In this document: positions 22,674 to 34,080 of the stretch, piece after piece | How positions within the stretch are numbered: position 1 is the stretch's first letter | Layout: every line of letters starts with the position of its first letter | Position numbers and translations under genes: made by a program | Notes under the pieces: model-generated | What the model saw: only the letters and a program-made list of their open reading frames with translations | Told to the model about the DNA's origin: nothing | The model's database searches: none | DNA from: Lentinula raphanica | Lineage: Eukaryota; Basidiomycota; Agaricomycetes; Agaricales; Omphalotaceae | Direction of reading: 5' to 3' | Length of the DNA stretch: 64,000 nt | NCBI GenBank assembly: GCA_027919835.1 | Contig: JANVFP010000004.1 | Span: forward strand, 744,001 to 808,000

Positions 22674-24832
22674 ATGGATTTCTATCAAGATCTCGAGCAA
22701 TCGCCCGAAGTTGAAGCCCAGCAAGGAGCCAATCTGGCTTCGGTGCTGGAAAACTTGATGAGAAATCCTCCGTTGCTTGCACAGTGGCTTGCCAACTCCA
22801 AGCACTTGAACGAAGACCACAGAAGCGATCTGATGTTGCTGGCACAGGTTGTATCATCTTTCTTCCTGTTCTCGACTGTCCCTTTGCTTCAACTGACGAC
22901 CTTCTTCACAGCCTCAATTCACGGCGGGGCTTGCGAACACTTTTATCTTGCAACAGTTGTTCATCCTCGCTGTCAATTTTCAAACACAAGAACTCTTACA
23001 AACTCAAGGCGGGCCCGTCAGCGACAGTTTTGACAAATTTACCGAGATTTTGGATGCTATCCGAAAACAACATTATGACAAGCCTGATTTATCGGAAACG
23101 CAAATGGTATGTTGTCTTCAGCAAGGCTTCCTTATACTGACAAACCTGTAGAACTCAATCACCGACTGCTGTAAAGTGGTAACTGGCCAATGGACTCGCA
23201 GGACATTCGATAACGACACTATCATCTCTGAAGTCTATGTGTGTAGTTGCTCTCACTCCCAGCCTCTCGATAATGACGCATTTCATTCGAAGTCAATGCT
23301 TAAAAACAACGGTCACAAATATGGATTCGAAGGTCTGCTATCAGACCCATCAGATGCTCTTGTCGACCACATCAAGACTGTGATCCGTAGCCAAGCGACT
23401 TATGCAAAAGGGTTTCTACGAGGACTGGTGAGTGTCGATGATGAGGTGCGGCACACTACTGACCCCTTGAAGTATTCCGAAACTGCAGAACTAGGACCCA
23501 CCGCAGCTCTTTCAACCATCGCTCGACGAATGTTAGGTTCCGGGGCATCGACTGCAAGTACTGGCGCAAAAGCGATCACTCGAGTGCTCATCGTAGTAAG
23601 CTGTCGCGTTCTTCATTTCTTTTTCTCGTGACAATATTCGTTTCCAGCGTGACTTTGCTCGCCAGCGACCTGAGCTTCTCAAGGTGCCCAAGACATCTAC
23701 CAAGAGCAAGACTGCCTCAAAGCGAAAACGGGTCGATGATGGGTTGGACCTGGGTACACCGTCCACATTGAACACACCAGACCCAGCAATGAATCCTCCG
23801 ACCACCTGGACCGCCGGTGACAAGAAAAGGGGCGGTTCTTTGTGGGAACAGTTCCAAGCATGGCTTGAGGAGAAAGAGGAGGATTGGGGCAAATTCACCG
23901 CCGAAAATGAGAACTGGAAAAGGTACGTATCTTTCTTGGTACAAGCAAATTGAGCTCACGCGTGTGGTAGCTTCATTGAAAAATGCATTGAAGCAGAGAC
24001 CCGCAAATTTCCAACTGACAAGATTCAGGGAATCCCTCGCACGATTTCGAGCACGCCTTCGACTCCTCTTCCATCCCGAGCAGGTACTCCTCACACCAAC
24101 ACACCAGCTTCGACTCCTCTTCCATCCCGAGCAGGTACTCCTTACGCTCACACACCAGCTTCGACTCGTCTTCCATCTCGGGCAGGTACCCCTCACATTC
24201 ACACTCCAGCTCCAACTCCTCTTCTGTCCCGAGCAGGAACTTCACATGTTCATGCGCCGGGTGGAGCATCCATGCCAGCTCATTCGTTAGGATTGCCAAC
24301 CACACCGTTCAGAGCTTCGCAGGCCGTAGGTCAACATGCCAATAACTTTTCACTGCCCCCGCTCTCAACATGGGGTGCTTCGAGTTCCTACCATGGTAAG
24401 GCATCAGGAAAAATATTCTCATCTCTAGAGTCCCCAGAGATACCCCCCAATTCCTAGGTAGTCTCAGAGAGCCTAGAGTATCTGAGTTCTTTGAAGCTTC
24501 TAAAAATTCTCTGGGTGCTTTCTAGTGCTCTCTGGTGCTTTCTGGTGCTTTCAGATGCTTTCAGGATCTTTCAGGATCTCTAGGATGTTTTTTGATCTTT
24601 CAAAGCTCACAAAAATCTCTGAGCAGCCTAGGAATTGGGGGGTATCTCTAGGGACTCTAGAGATGGGAATATTTTTCCTGATGGGATTGCTACTTCAAAG
24701 ACAGCGAGGTCATTTCTAACCTTGTTCGTTATAGGACGATCAACGAATGTCACAGATAGCTCGGATCTGGCTTCACTTGGTGGTATGCCTTGGGCTCAAC
24801 CTCCAGACCCAAGCGGAGTGGATGATGTGTAG
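22674..24832 (+). CDS. Plavaka-associated accessory protein B (unknown function)
   Basis: Seven or eight exons start at ATG 22674 (MDFYQDLEQSPEVEAQQGAN). In order the protein shows an N-terminal helical segment, a middle helical domain (DCCKVVTGQWTRRTFDND...SMLKNNGHKYGFEG...LRGLVSVDDE), a basic patch (SKTASKRKRVDD), and the motif LWEQFQAWLEEKEED...SFIEKCIEAETRKF. After that comes a Pro/Thr/Ser tail with four 17-aa repeats of TPxPSRAGTPxxHTPAS type, and a final short exon ending DPSGVDDV. The last intron contains a MITE. It aligns with accessory protein A across the middle and C-terminal motifs, and two introns fall at equivalent places, so the two share ancestry. I do not recognise a named family. 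It is co-oriented with the dioxygenase and lies inside the same element, which implies a role in the element's life cycle. Confidence 0.8.
24047..24250 (+). repeat. Coding tandem repeat in accessory protein B
   Basis: About four direct copies of a 51-bp unit encode variants of STPLPSRAGTPHTNTPA. The copies differ mainly at the residues between GTP and HTP. The repeat produces a flexible, hydroxyl-rich linker. Confidence 0.85.
24402..24683. mobile_element. MITE-like inverted-repeat element in the last intron of accessory protein B
   Basis: Inverted repeats of about 57 bp with a few mismatches form both ends (starting CATCAGGAAAAATATTC and including AGATACCCCCCAATTCCTAGG). The core is about 165 bp with repeated tctggtgctttc words. 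It begins within a few bases of the intron donor (GTAAGG), and the acceptor lies downstream at about 24733. Splicing should therefore remove it without changing the protein. It has no coding capacity. Confidence 0.85.
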
Positions 24833-25227
24833 GGCACTTGCTCATCAAGCTATCTCAGCAATTTTGGTGTGTTTGAGGTTGTAGACAATTCTTGCTAGAC
24901 ACTAGACATTGGTCATTGGTACAAATAAGTGAATACATGTTCCATTTCTACCGTTATCGATATTTCTGTCTATAAGGGACCCGGGAACGGGAACAAGAGG
25001 GATGGAAAAGGAAACTGGAGCCCGAATGCGCCCGAATGCACCCGGGCCCTCACAAATACTGGTGGCCAATGCTTGTGATCATTGGTACAAATGGTTCAGT
25101 GGGATTTGTACAAAAGACAGGTTTGGCAACTTTCGGGCTGATGAGAATTTCGCGAAACTTGTATGAACATCGTGTGAATCCTGGCAACACCTCATTTGTG
25201 CGACATTTGCTCTGATCTGGTGCAGCT
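24833..25227. other. Right subterminal region of the 11.4 kb element
   Basis: Non-coding. It contains several TTTGTAC/GTACAAAT words (around 24920, 25085 and 25108) and a cccgaatgc duplication (about 25021-25045). The words match those in the left subterminal region and may be transposase-binding sites. Confidence 0.5.
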
Positions 25228-25339
25228 GTGTAGGACACGATCGTAATGTTTGTTTTTTGTTTGTACGAATGTTTATATCTGTATTTTCGCGGCACTGGGA
25301 TGCCGGAGTGTCCTAGAACATCTGGGTACGAGATTAGTG
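25228..25339 (-). repeat. Right terminal inverted repeat of the 11.4 kb element
   Basis: This is the inverted partner of 13908-14019. Its outer end reads CACTAATC on the minus strand, the canonical CACTA terminus, and it is followed by GAA (25340-25342), the second copy of the target duplication. Confidence 0.85.
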
Positions 25340-25420
25340 GAAGACAACTTCAAGTGGTTCAAACCGATAAGCGCCAGAACCGTTTGTGTTTGCCTTGGGC
25401 GCTTAGACTTACTGAATCTT

Positions 25421-28277
25421 ATGTCCGGACCAATACCTCGTACTAATTCTTCATCCTCCATAGTATCCCAACGGAAAAACTCCAGCTCATGGGCCTCGCA
25501 GTCTCGAAATCCGATCTCTTTGCGGCTATATAAAGTCCTTAGCACCAACTTTGACGATGAAACCACGCGAGAAGCGCTACAAACTCTTTCAGAGCTGTAT
25601 ACCCCTTCGAATGTCAATACCAACACGACGTCCAAAACTGTCCAGAATGATCCGCAACTTGACGATGTGCTGCTCGGAGACTCTATTGAAGGCGTAGACG
25701 GCGTTGGTGATGAAGAAGAAAAGGACGTCCAACCTTCAGGTGGAAGTTCGAAATTCACAGAAAACACCCCCGGAGAAATGGCTGCGAAGGCCAGAAAGAA
25801 TCTGAAGCGGGATATGGAGCTTCGGTTGGCTGAAGGAAGTCGTCATTTCTTGAAAGTCCTGAGTGAAGTTGACGAGGTGTGTGGTACATTCACCATTGAA
25901 ATGTCACACTATTGATGGAATTATCTACCAGAAACTAGTCGCTCTACAGAAGCATGTATCAGCGATGCATGCTAGCTGTGATGAAGCCGAGAAACAACTT
26001 CAACTTTCCAACGAAACGAGCAAATCTCTTCTCGAAAGGGCTGGTAACTTGCGTGAAGAAAGGTGCGCATGTATGATTCCTACGACCATGAATGATAACT
26101 GAGCGCCAGGAAGACAGGAAGTGGAGGACCAAAAATCGATCGTTTCGTTATTCCTTGCGCGGTTCACGCTGACGGAAGAAGAAACGGAAGCTTTGATATC
26201 GAGAGATGTCCCTGTTGGCAAGCGATTTTTTCAGGCGATGGATAAAACAGAGCAGATTCGCGACGATTGTCGAGTGTTGATGGCTGGTGAAGATGGTCCG
26301 ACGAAAGCTGGGTAAGTCATTTCAATCTTCCGAGTTATCGCTCGAAATATCGAATACTCTTCTGTTTAGGAAAGATATCATGGCGTCCACTGCCTCGCAG
26401 CTTGAACAAGGTTACGAGAAGATTCTTCGCTGGTGCTCTTACGAGTTTCGTCAAATCGGACGTGATTCTCAGCTCGAAGTTAACACAATCATGCGAGAAG
26501 CCGTGCGTCGGCTGCGAAAGAGACCTGAACTTCTCAAGTAGGTTCTTTCCTCAACAACTTCCGTTAATCTTCTCTTGACCGCGTCGTTCGTACAGCGAAT
26601 CCCTTGCTTCCCTTTCCCTAACCCGCCAAACGACCCTCACTTCTTCTTTCCTCACCGCGCTCACGCGTGGTGGACCTTCTGGTCTTCCCCGACCTATTGA
26701 GCTACATGCACACGACCCGCTAAGATACATAGGTGACATGTTAGCATGGGTTCATCAAGCTATCGCTGCTGAACGGGAATTTCTGGAGGCCTTGTTTAGT
26801 GTTAAGGAAGACCGCCGTCTGATTGGTAGCGCGAGGGAGTTTGCGCAGAAAGGCAAAATGAGTCAAGAGGAGGAGTGGATCAGAGAGTTGATGGATGCAG
26901 CGATAGGGAAAGTTTGTGTACCTTTGAAGGTAAAATTTTCGTTTTTCCTTTATGCGTTTTCAGGCATCTTCAACTCTATGATTAGATACGTGTGCAGCAG
27001 ACAGTGAGATCGCAAGAGAGTGTGATCATGTCCTTCAAAATCGCGAACTTGTTGCAATTCTATAAATCGACTATGACCAAAACGATCGGCGAGGATGCTG
27101 TTCTGTCCATAACGCTGAAAGAGTATGGAACATCTTTGAGCTCTTCTCTGGGCCTGCTTTTACTAACTCATCATCAGGATTACCGACGTGGCATACAAGA
27201 CCTTTTTTGACTCTGTCGAAGCGCAATGTCGCTCTCTCACTCGGGCAGCTTTGGTATGTGATCATTAATTTGGAAAGAAAATTATCTGACATTCTTTTCG
27301 TTCGTAGGACTTCGACGATAACTCACTCACACCTCCCATCCCCATTCTTGATCACGTACAAATTCTTCGTGAAATAATGGCCGTGTATCAGTCGTATCTA
27401 GGGGACGACGACCAAGTCGTAGAGGGAAACGAGACCGAAAAACAAAATTCTAACCAGGACGTTAGTAATAAAGGATTCCTCAAAATCGGTGATATCATGG
27501 TCCAGCCAGCTGTGGAGATGTGTCTGAACGCGGCAGAGGTGAAGAAAAGGTCGAGGCCTGAATGGGATAAAGATGTTTTTGTGTTGAATTGTTTGAGCTA
27601 CCTTTTGGTATGTATCTTTTGACCAGATCGTGAAGAATATACCAATCAAGGACTGATTGATCTTGTTTCAGAGTGTCCTCGAGCCGTTCGAGTTTACGAA
27701 ATCTCAGCGGGACATGATCCAGGAAACAATCGAATCGAAAGTCAGGGATCTGACTGAAGAACACGTAGGTTTTCAAGTTTTGGAACTCTGCTATGCTAAA
27801 TCTAATCACAATTATTCTTGTAGTATCACGCTATCATGGTCGATGCAGGTCTGGACGAGATCGCCTCTTTGTGCGAGAACCACGATGGCTCGGTACGCTT
27901 GATCGTCTCGTTCTCTTATCCCGATTGCTCAAATTTAAAAAATCCTACAGGAACCTCTCTCTCATATCCCTGGCATGCAACCCCTTCAACTCCAATCAGC
28001 CCTGGCCACCTTCTCTCGCTGGCTCTCCACCTCAACCGAAGTCGTCTCCTCATCCTCACCTCGTCTGTCCCGGCTTACACTGCAACCGTTGCATACCCGG
28101 ATCCATCACACCGCGATGGGCAAAGTGGCCAAGACATATGAGATGATTTGTGAGAAAGTAAGGAAGAAGGAGAACAGGTATGAGGCTGCGGCGACGTTAC
28201 TCGGGACCGAGAGACCGTTTGGTCAGGTTAGTTTGTTGTGGCAGATTTTTGGGTTGAACGAGGATGAGGATGAATAG
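25421..28277 (+). CDS. COG6: Conserved oligomeric Golgi complex subunit 6
   Basis: About ten exons encode the COG6 protein, a lobe-B subunit of the COG tethering complex that handles retrograde vesicle traffic at the Golgi. Recognisable segments are the N-terminal [18 protein letters not shown], the coiled-coil region ([19 protein letters not shown]), the central [36 protein letters not shown], and the characteristic C-terminus [17 protein letters not shown] ending LLWQIFGL. The ATG at 25421 opens the frame into the conserved N-terminus. The 11.4 kb transposon ends 81 bp upstream, so the native promoter has been displaced and expression must start in or near the transposon end. The gene itself looks intact. 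Two degenerate copies lie downstream at about 29037 and 31975. Confidence 0.93.
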
Positions 28278-30435
28278 GTCGGTCTTGTTACCCCAATGTT
28301 TTCTTGTAAACTCATACAAGATTCTTCTCTTGACTACCTTTTCATTCCGTGATGATATGACGAGGGAAGCTATGCGTGTGTATTACAAAGTAAGTATCAA
28401 TCTAATACTTAATAGATTGGATGTTTGATAAAGAACACCTAGAAAACCCCTTGACATAACCTTTGTGTAGCGATACATGCTCTCCAACAGCCTACATGGG
28501 CGAGAAGCCAACAACTCTCCTCGATCCGTCCTTCCAAAAAAGCAATAATCCATCCAGAAAGAGTCAATAGACTCTATGATACCGTACCCATGAGATAAAC
28601 ATTTAGGAAGTACCAGGTCGTAGTAGGTCTCGCACCTACTATGAATGATTTTGTTTCACCTTCGCTGAGGCAATCGTTCTCGCTCGCTTCGTTGGCCTTC
28701 AACGATCTTCATCAGAATGATCCATCTGTATAAACCTCTCCAACCTTGCAGTTTCAATTGACTAGACTAGAAGTCAGCATGATATCGAGTCTTAATGGAT
28801 ACTACTGTGTCCTTATCATTCAACGTCGGGCTTCCATCAGCTCTCATCAGCTCCCTGTCTTATCGCGGTTCCACAAGGTCCCGCGCTGTTTTCAAACTGC
28901 AGTGGGAATTCACAGTTGCCATGATCCCTGCTAAAAACATAAAAACAGCTAGAAACGCCACTAGAGTAGACTACGTATGATTAGTAGGTGCCAGAACAGG
29001 CCAGAACTTGGAAGTGTTTTTTCCGGCGCTTTAGCTTTCAAATTTGGACCATCACCGAGAACTTCAAAAAGTTCGTCATCCTCCCTACTATGTATAGGAA
29101 AATCGCTGGCTCATAGGCCTCACATGAAGCTCAATCCTTAGCCATCTTCTCTCACTGGCTCTTCAATTCAATCGAAGTCGTATCCTCATCTTCACCTCGT
29201 CTCGCCCGCCTTTCACTCCAACCGCTATGTACATCGAGCTTCTGTCAGCCCTTCCATCAGCCTCTACAGCCTCATCTGGTTCCACAAGGTCTACTCCTAC
29301 CCTCTCTTCCACGTGCAGTGTCGGACATCCGTAGTAGTCATCTCTGCTAGAAACGCTGCTAAAATCTGGAATCCGCCCTGTCCTTGTGGGCTTGTGCGGG
29401 AATTATCTATGCAATCTACTGGGTCTGTCGAGGCCTGTGACGGTCTGTCGGCGATCCCCACTTGAGAGAAGTTGAGATTCTTGAATTGGATGCAGTACAT
29501 AATTGACGCACGAAGCAGCATGGAGCACGGAAAATTGGATTCAAAATAGATATAGCGAGGCGCAATAGGTCAGGATGTGACGCGATAGGGTACAAATCCA
29601 ACGGAATAAGGTCTGATAAGGTGCGATCTTGAAAGAGATGAATTCATCATTTGTATTCAAGGCTGTCCAAGGATACGGAAACCACCAGAAAAGCCCCGAT
29701 GCTATCATTGCTATGGATGCTGGGCGCTGATGGATGGCGCCGCTGGGACGAGGAATAATGCTAGCTAGTAGCGAGGAGGTTTCAAGTTCCCCCTGCATAA
29801 CCCTAGTCGCTGCAGATGTACTGATATGTAGGAGCACCGTTGCTGTGCATGACCTTGGTGCGAAGCGTTCGAGTTGGCCATTGGCTAAGCGTCGAATCAA
29901 GCATGGCAGTCTGCAGAGGTGTCCTGGTCATCACTGTGTCGTCGGCTTTGTTTTGTACAGGCAGCCTATGATAGAGCGCGATTTCAGCTCGAACAGCAGG
30001 TCTCTCATACCTTCTGATACTCGTCGGATAACTGATTGACAGACGCGACTTACATATATTATCCATTTCTCCAATGAATCTTGATTCCTTTGGATATTTT
30101 GCGTATATGCCACACCAAGATGAATGGGATGATAGGAAGTTGGAACGTAGCAAGAACGTAGGGTGAGTTCGTTGCACGCCAAGGCTCCCAAAAACTGACT
30201 GATCCACCAGATGGGCAATGATGAATAGTGATGCTCCATGCGTTTGGTAGCGAGATAGGGATGGACAGGGACTGATAGGAATGAAACATGATGCATCATG
30301 CATCATGAGTGGTCTGTGAGTGGTTTACGGTTTGGCCTACGCCTCCGAAGTGGTCTGTGTATCGTGCTTGAAGTGCTAATCCGAATCGACCGGAAATTCT
30401 TTCGATGCAAGGAATGTTAATGAGTTCTCAAACGG
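28278..30435. other. Intergenic region with duplicated, decayed sequence
   Basis: No intact gene. It contains a COG6 remnant (separate entry) and two related stretches near 28830-28960 and 29250-29360 that share gttccacaaggtc and gctagaaacgc words. The left part of the duplication unit (about 29490-30300) has a counterpart near 36245-37500. Several overlapping minus-strand frames at 29541-30306 show no conserved character. Confidence 0.55.
29037..29225 (+). pseudogene. COG6 remnant, 5' end joined to 3' end
   Basis: The left half matches the start of COG6 (cf. 25430-25490) and the right half matches the last coding region (cf. 27990-28100, including tcgaagtcgt and tcctcatcttcacctcgtct). Everything between is deleted. 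It contains no usable frame and is a non-functional remnant. Confidence 0.75.
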
Positions 30436-30442
30436 TATAAAA
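30436..30442 (+). promoter_or_regulatory. TATA box of the secreted-protein gene at 30585
   Basis: TATAAAA lies 149 bp before the start codon. The paralogous gene at 37718 has TATAAAA 149 bp upstream as well, embedded in similar sequence (cattctg, aaaagttcttttgctggcc). Confidence 0.7.
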
Positions 30443-30584
30443 GCCTCACCTCCAACACGTCAAAGTCCCCCATTCTGCAGTCGCTTCGAAAAGTTCTTTT
30501 GCTGGTCAAAGGAACCCACCCGCTGTTTGAGTCAACACCGTCTTTTGATTTCCATCACCCAACCACTTCAGCACGTCACTTTGC

Positions 30585-31271
30585 ATGATGCGTCTACCGA
30601 GCAGTGCCGCCCTTTGGGTTCCGTTCGTTTTGTGTCTCATCGTCCAAAGCGTTGATGGTTCTCCTATGGAGTATCGTCCAGACAGTAAAGTCACTGCAAC
30701 TCGTAGTGATGGATCCTCCACTAACGAGGTAAAGCTTGCCACGATGAACATCATACTTATTGACTAACAGTCTTTAGAACTTGGATTTTCCTCCATACTC
30801 CATTCTCTTTGCGAAACCTGGTGCATCTATCGAGGAGGCTCAGAAATTGCCCTTGAAAGTGAATCCAAGGATGGCTGCTATCGGTCAAAGAATTGCCTAT
30901 GAGGCTTTAGTCTATGGGGGTGATGCCAAGGGCTTGTCTAAGTCAATGATCAAGGTCCAGAATAAGCTCGATGACAGGGCCGAGGGATCTCCCAAGGAGC
31001 GCCTACAGCTTCACTTCTCAGGCTCCGAGGAGAGCGAACGTTGTCCGCCCAAGAATCCTGCCTCTGGTTCACGCAATCCTGACGATGGCATTTGGACGGT
31101 CGAGTGGAACGTTAACCCTAAGTTTCAGGCAATTCAGTTCAAGGAAAATGTATGTGATCTCATGACGATGTTATGTATCTCGAAAAATCTTGTGCTGACT
31201 ACCTGTCTCAATGACATCTGCAGCCCGGCACCACGAAGGTCGATCAGCTTGAAAGAACGAAAACAACCTGA
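30585..31271 (+). CDS. Small secreted protein, paralogue 1
   Basis: Three exons: signal-peptide exon 30585-30729, a main exon from about 30779 to 31149, and a last exon ending at TGA 31269-31271. The N-terminus (SAALWVPFVLCLIVQSVDGS) is a clear signal peptide. The mature part has no recognised domain but contains two Cys-Pro/Gly-rich turns (ERCPPKNPASGSRNPDDG) followed by a beta-rich WTVEWNV segment. The paralogue at 37718 has the same exon order, the matching ACPPGAPCTGSRSPND turn, and a related promoter. It probably acts outside the cell or in the secretory pathway. A role is not inferable. Confidence 0.75.
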
Positions 31272-31599
31272 TCCCAGCGATCGCCGCATGGGCTTTTCGT
31301 CACTCCTCGCTCTCTGGCAGAGATCACAGACTATATAGGTTCGCTAGGAGTTGGACACCGCATTTTCAGTACTGTTCTTTGCTGGATTTGTATGAGCTAC
31401 TTTATTCCATTCCTCGAATGTATATCTGTCTCCTCTGGGCTCCTCTGGGTCTTTGGATCATTTTGCGCCTGTGTCATAGCTGAAGCAGAGATCAACACAA
31501 AGTGATCACGACGAAATGTCGAGTAAGAGTTAGCGAACTGATATCCTTCGAAGATGGGAGGCATACATAGTACATACTGCGAGTTCCCAGGTGTGTATC

Positions 31600-31720
31600 G
31601 CCCGAGGTCGAAGCTGTTCTTAGTGGTCATTGCATAATAGTGACCACTGAACGCGGCGATCCTGTGATGGAGTACTTCTAGATGTTGCCGCACAGACACA
31701 GGAGGAACAAGTACAAGTTG
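31600..31720 (-). pseudogene. Fragment of the PPR gene 3' part
   Basis: The minus-strand translation LEVLHHRIAAFSGHYYA matches LEVLHHRIIAFSGLYPT in the PPR gene (39385-39470). Flanking sequence towards 31351 also matches the secreted-gene/PPR spacer near 38572. Only this short piece of the PPR coding region is present, so it is a truncated duplicate. Confidence 0.8.
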
Positions 31721-31974
31721 ACATGTTTGCGTCGTCTCCCGAGCCTGTCAGACTCGTTATGCAAGAGAGGAATCGTTGCATTCTGTTTGCCATGAGTTTT
31801 GGCCAAGGCGATAGAAGGTATTCCAGTTTCAGATAGTCTTGAAGAAGCTTGCTTTGTGAGCGTCCAATGCCGTCAGAGGGATGACATATTTTCACTGTTG
31901 GTGTGGATCGGTGTAAGGTACAATTTGACTCCGGCGCTTATCCGACGCTTAAGATTTCTAATTTCTAGTTTCTA

Positions 31975-34080
31975 GACCATCACCACCTCGTACAAGTTCG
32001 TCATCCTCCATACTATCACAGCGAAAAGACACTGGCTCATGCCTCATTCTCAGAATCTCAATCTCTCTTCGGAAGACTATGCGAAGGCTTCAGCACGAAT
32101 CTTGACAATGAATTCAGAATTCACAGAGGAAGCCAACAGACTGAACTTTGAATCGAGTGTCGATATCAATACCAATGCGATGTTCAAAGGCGTTCAGGCT
32201 CACTCAAACTTTGACAATACTGCCGAAGGTGCAGGCTGCGATGACGACGAAGAAAAAAAACGCGTTCAACCTTGCGCTGGAGGTTTGACCATTCTCGAGA
32301 AAACAGTCCAGAAGAAACGGAAATCTAGGCTAGACGTGTAGCTTCAGACTGGCCGCCGAAGGAAATGAGCACTTTTTGTCAACCTTGCATGAAAGGGAGG
32401 TGAGTATAAGGTTTACCAACGAAACGACACGCTATTGACGCGATTCTAGGTACGCATGTTTTATTTCTTCGTCCATAAATGATCATTGAGCACCAAAAAG
32501 ACAGGAATAGAGGAACAGATATCGATCTTTCGATCATCCTTGCGCGACTCACATTCCGTGTTGATCGTCCAGCAAATTCCTTGCTTCTCTTTCCCCAACC
32601 GGCTAAACGACCTTCTTCTTCTTTCCTCACTGCTCTCACGCGTGGTGGACCTCCTGGCCATCCCCGACCTATCGAGTTACATGCACACGACCCTTTGGGA
32701 AACACAGGCGTCATGTTAACATGGGTTCAAGCTATCGCTGCTCAGTGCTGAATGAGTACTCTTGGAGATAGCCGTCTGATCGTCAACGCGAGGGATTTTG
32801 CCCAGAAAGGCATGATGGATCACGAAAAGGAGTGAATCAGAGATTGGGTTGACGCGGTGATAGGGAAATTTTGTGTACTTTGAAGGTAATCTTGTCTCTC
32901 CGTTCATGACTTTTCGAAGATACTCAACCGTTGTTAGATACGCGTTCAGCAGACAGCGCGATCTAAAAAGACTGTAATCATGTCCTTCAACTTCGCAAAC
33001 TCGTTACGTTCCCACAAATCAACTATGACCAAAACGATTGGCGAGGAGCTGCTTCCATAATCCTGAAAGAGTACGGAACATATTCAAGCTCTCCTTAATG
33101 ACCTTCTGTTAATCAATCATTACTAGAATCACCAACGTGGCATACAAGACCTTTTTCAACTCTGTCGACTCCCTCTTGAACAGCTCTGGTTTGTCATAAT
33201 CTGTGCTCAAGATTTATTCTAGCTGATGTTTTCATTCATAGGACTTCGACGGCAACTCCCTCACACCTCCCATTCCTATCCTCGATCACATACAGATCCT
33301 TCGACGCCCCAGTTTTCGAGGGGAACGAGGACGAGAAAATTCAAGCTGGGACGTCAGTAATGGGGGATTCTTCGAAATCGGCGATATCATGGTTCAGCCA
33401 GCTGTGGATATTTGTTTAAACGCAGCAGAGTCACTGTGAAGATTCAAGAAGAGGTCGAGACTGGGATGAAGATATGGTTTGGAATTGTTTGAACTACCTT
33501 TTGGCATGTAAGTTCTTGCGGCGAGCTCGTGATGGATACTATACGAATTATTGATTGATCGATTTTCAGAGAGTCCTGGGACTGTCCTGGGGCCGTTTCA
33601 GTTCATGTCAACAAAATCTCAACGGAATCAGGAAAGAATTGAATTCCAAGCGAAGGATCTGACTGAATAACACGTATGTTTTTCAGTTCTAAGATTCTGC
33701 TATGCTGAATCTGATCGCAATCATTCTTGTAGTATCACGCTATCATGGTCGACGCGGGTCTGAACGAGATGGTCTCTTTTTGCGAGAACCACGATGGCTT
33801 AGTATGCTTGATTTCTTAGTCCTCTTATCACCATTTCTTAAATTCAGAATCCCTGCAAGAACCACACTCTTATATTCCGGGAATGCAACCTCCAATCAAC
33901 CCTAGTCGCCTTCTCCCGATGGCCCTCCACCTCAACCGAAGTCGTCTCCTCATCTTCACCTCGTCTCTCTTGGCTCATGCTCCAACCACTGCATACCCAG
34001 ATCCATCACACCGCGATCGGTCAAGTGGCCAAGACGTATGGGATGATTTGCGAGAAAGGATTGACAAACAGCTTTCCGCA
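31975..34080 (+). pseudogene. Degenerate COG6 copy
   Basis: Sequence and order follow COG6 from the 5' end (cctcgtacaagttcgtcatcctcc, cf. 25435) through the middle (ACGCGTGGTGGACCTCCTGG near 32640, cf. 26662) to the last exon (accgaagtcgtctcctcatc near 33940, cf. 28035). It carries several deletions, for example between about 32340 and 32400 and at about 33300, and many stops and frameshifts. The C-terminal [10 protein letters not shown] block is missing. It is a full-span but dead duplicate, older than any intact selection would allow. Confidence 0.88.

Larger units (their letters stand above)
13908..25339. mobile_element. 11.4 kb CACTA-type Plavaka element carrying a TET/JBP-like gene
   Basis: The ends are imperfect inverted repeats of about 112 bp (13908-14019 and 25228-25339). 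The right terminus reads CACTAATC inward, the CACTA hallmark; the left reads GACTAATC, one base off. A 3-bp duplication GAA flanks the element. Cargo is a Plavaka transposase with an N-terminal ubiquitin-like domain (14839-20119, minus), a TET/JBP-like dioxygenase (20525-22225, plus) and accessory protein B (22674-24832, plus). Two smaller inverted-repeat elements are nested inside, near 14016-14518 and 24402-24683. Inter-TIR divergence (roughly 15 per cent by eye, plus a 2-nt indel) suggests this insertion is not recent. The right end lies 81 bp upstream of the COG6 start codon. Confidence 0.85.

Noticed and set aside
13904..25343. 5-bp target duplication GGAAG as the true insertion signature
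   Set aside because: It requires trimming the termini to ACTAATC. The CACTAATC terminus with a 3-bp GAA duplication fits the Plavaka/CACTA superfamily better, so that reading was preferred, though both remain possible.
29541..30306. Overlapping minus-strand frames of 76-167 codons
   Set aside because: They overlap each other in several frames, lack splice continuity, and fall in a duplicated non-coding block whose second copy does not keep these frames open.
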